NCBI GenBank assembly: GCA_020056455.1
Contig: JAGVHR010000157.1
Coordinates: forward strand, 1-33,064
Length of the DNA stretch: 33,064 nucleotides
Origin: Thermodesulfovibrionales bacterium
GTDB lineage: Bacteria > Nitrospirota > Thermodesulfovibrionia > Thermodesulfovibrionales > UBA6898
Reading direction: 5' to 3'
Shown: piece after piece, positions 32,510 to 33,064 of the stretch
How the letters are laid out: the number at the start of each line of letters is the position of its first letter
Numbering within the stretch: the stretch's first letter is position 1
Notes under the pieces: model-generated
Seen by the model: the letters and a program-made list of their open reading frames with translations, nothing else
Databases searched by the model: none
What the model was told of the DNA's origin: nothing
Translations under genes and position numbers: made by a program

Positions 32510-33064
32510 TCAGAATTTGTGCACTGCTATCCAGAGCGCGTGGTGGCCGCCGCCTCGGGGACCGCGCGCCCGGGCACGGACTTCGGTCACCTCAAAGCCG
32601 GCCGCTCGCAAGCGCCTGGAAAAGGCCTGATCGTGACTGGCCGACCATATTGCCAAAACACCCGCAGGCCTCAGCGCTGCGAAGGCCGCACCCAGTCCTT
32701 CCGGACTATATAGCCAGTCATTGCCTTTGCGGGTGAGGCCACTGGGGCCGTTATCCACGTCCAGCAAGATTGCATCATACGCCTGCGGCTTTGCCTGCAG
32801 AATACGGGCAACGTCTATCACGCGGACATTGACTCGTGCGTCTTTAAGCGGATGGCCGGCCAAATGAGCAAGGGGGCCCCTGTTCCATTCCACTACCTCA
32901 GGCACCAGCTCGGCCACCACAACACGGGCCTCCGGGTCTGTCTTTTTAAGCGCTGCAGCTACGGTGTAGCCCATGCCCAGACCGCCGATCAGAATCCTGG
33001 GGTTGGGACGGCCGGCAATTTTTGCACAGGCCAGCTCGGCCAGAGCGTCCTCTGATCCATGGGC
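32510..33064 (-). CDS. Spermidine synthase-like SAM-dependent methyltransferase, partial
   Basis: The frame stays open from the window edge (33064) to the TGA at 32510, about 184 residues, so the ORF-track start at 32974 is internal. The SAM-binding motif ILIGGLGMGYTVAAAL lies just before and over that ATG. Then come VVVAELVPEVVEWNRG (acidic residue binding ribose), YDAILLDVDNGP and a C-terminal WIAVHKF. This is the Rossmann fold of spermidine-synthase-like proteins; the polyamine-binding residues cannot be judged because the N-terminus is missing. The gene is clearly more GC-rich than its neighbours (one 60-base line is about 78% GC), which may indicate a different origin. Confidence 0.82.
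   Translation of the reverse strand, partial: AHGSEDALAELACAKIAGRPNPRILIGGLGMGYTVAAALKKTDPEARVVVAELVPEVVEWNRGPLAHLAGHPLKDARVNVRVIDVARILQAKPQAYDAILLDVDNGPSGLTRKGNDWLYSPEGLGAAFAALRPAGVLAIWSASHDQAFSRRLRAAGFEVTEVRARARGPRGGGHHALWIAVHKF

Overview
The window looks like the chromosome of a Gram-negative, respiratory bacterium. A cbb3-oxidase assembly cluster, a three-domain NifU with a partner NifS, a periplasmic-type monofunctional transglycosylase (MtgA) and an FmdE-domain protein fit an anaerobic or microaerophilic lineage such as Nitrospirota or Desulfobacterota. That placement is inference; no rRNA or lineage marker is present.

Layout. (1) Bases 1-4510, plus strand: a tightly overlapping cbb3 cytochrome oxidase maturation operon, with the ccoG 3' end, fixH, a second small exported protein, a SafE/DsbD_2-type membrane protein, the copper P-type ATPase ccoI, and ccoS. 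CcoS is only 57 aa and is absent from the ORF track. (2) Bases 4591-6628, plus strand: nifU-nifS Fe-S cluster assembly pair with a candidate promoter that would make nifU almost leaderless. (3) Bases 6662-27217, minus strand: about 20.5 kb of defence and repair genes placed between housekeeping genes. (4) Bases 27455-33064, minus strand: mtgA, rmuC, an FmdE-domain gene overlapping argB, an exported protein of unknown function, and a GC-rich partial spermidine-synthase-like methyltransferase running off the end.

The island has two blocks. In transcription order, the upstream block (27217 to 13984) resembles DISARM/Druantia: a very large DEAD/DEAH helicase with a DUF1998 region and what looks like a Vsr-like nuclease tail, a DrmD-like SNF2 helicase, and an Eco57I/PglX-type adenine methylase. 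A VapBC-like toxin-antitoxin pair with its own promoter and palindromic operator sits between helicase and methylase. A zeta-toxin-like kinase with a 58-aa partner, also missing from the ORF track, follows the methylase. No separate DrmB or DrmC gene is seen.

The downstream block (13753 to 6662) has its own candidate promoter and five contiguous genes: a DUF3696-type AAA ATPase, a PIN-like nuclease, an RNA-ligase-family nucleotidyltransferase, SbcD and SbcC. The first three are joined by 4-base ATGA overlaps. I do not recognise this combination as a named system. An RNA-cutting PIN protein, an RNA-sealing ligase, a sensor-type ATPase and a DNA-end nuclease in one operon is the best candidate here for an undescribed system. 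Its function is inference from gene content only.
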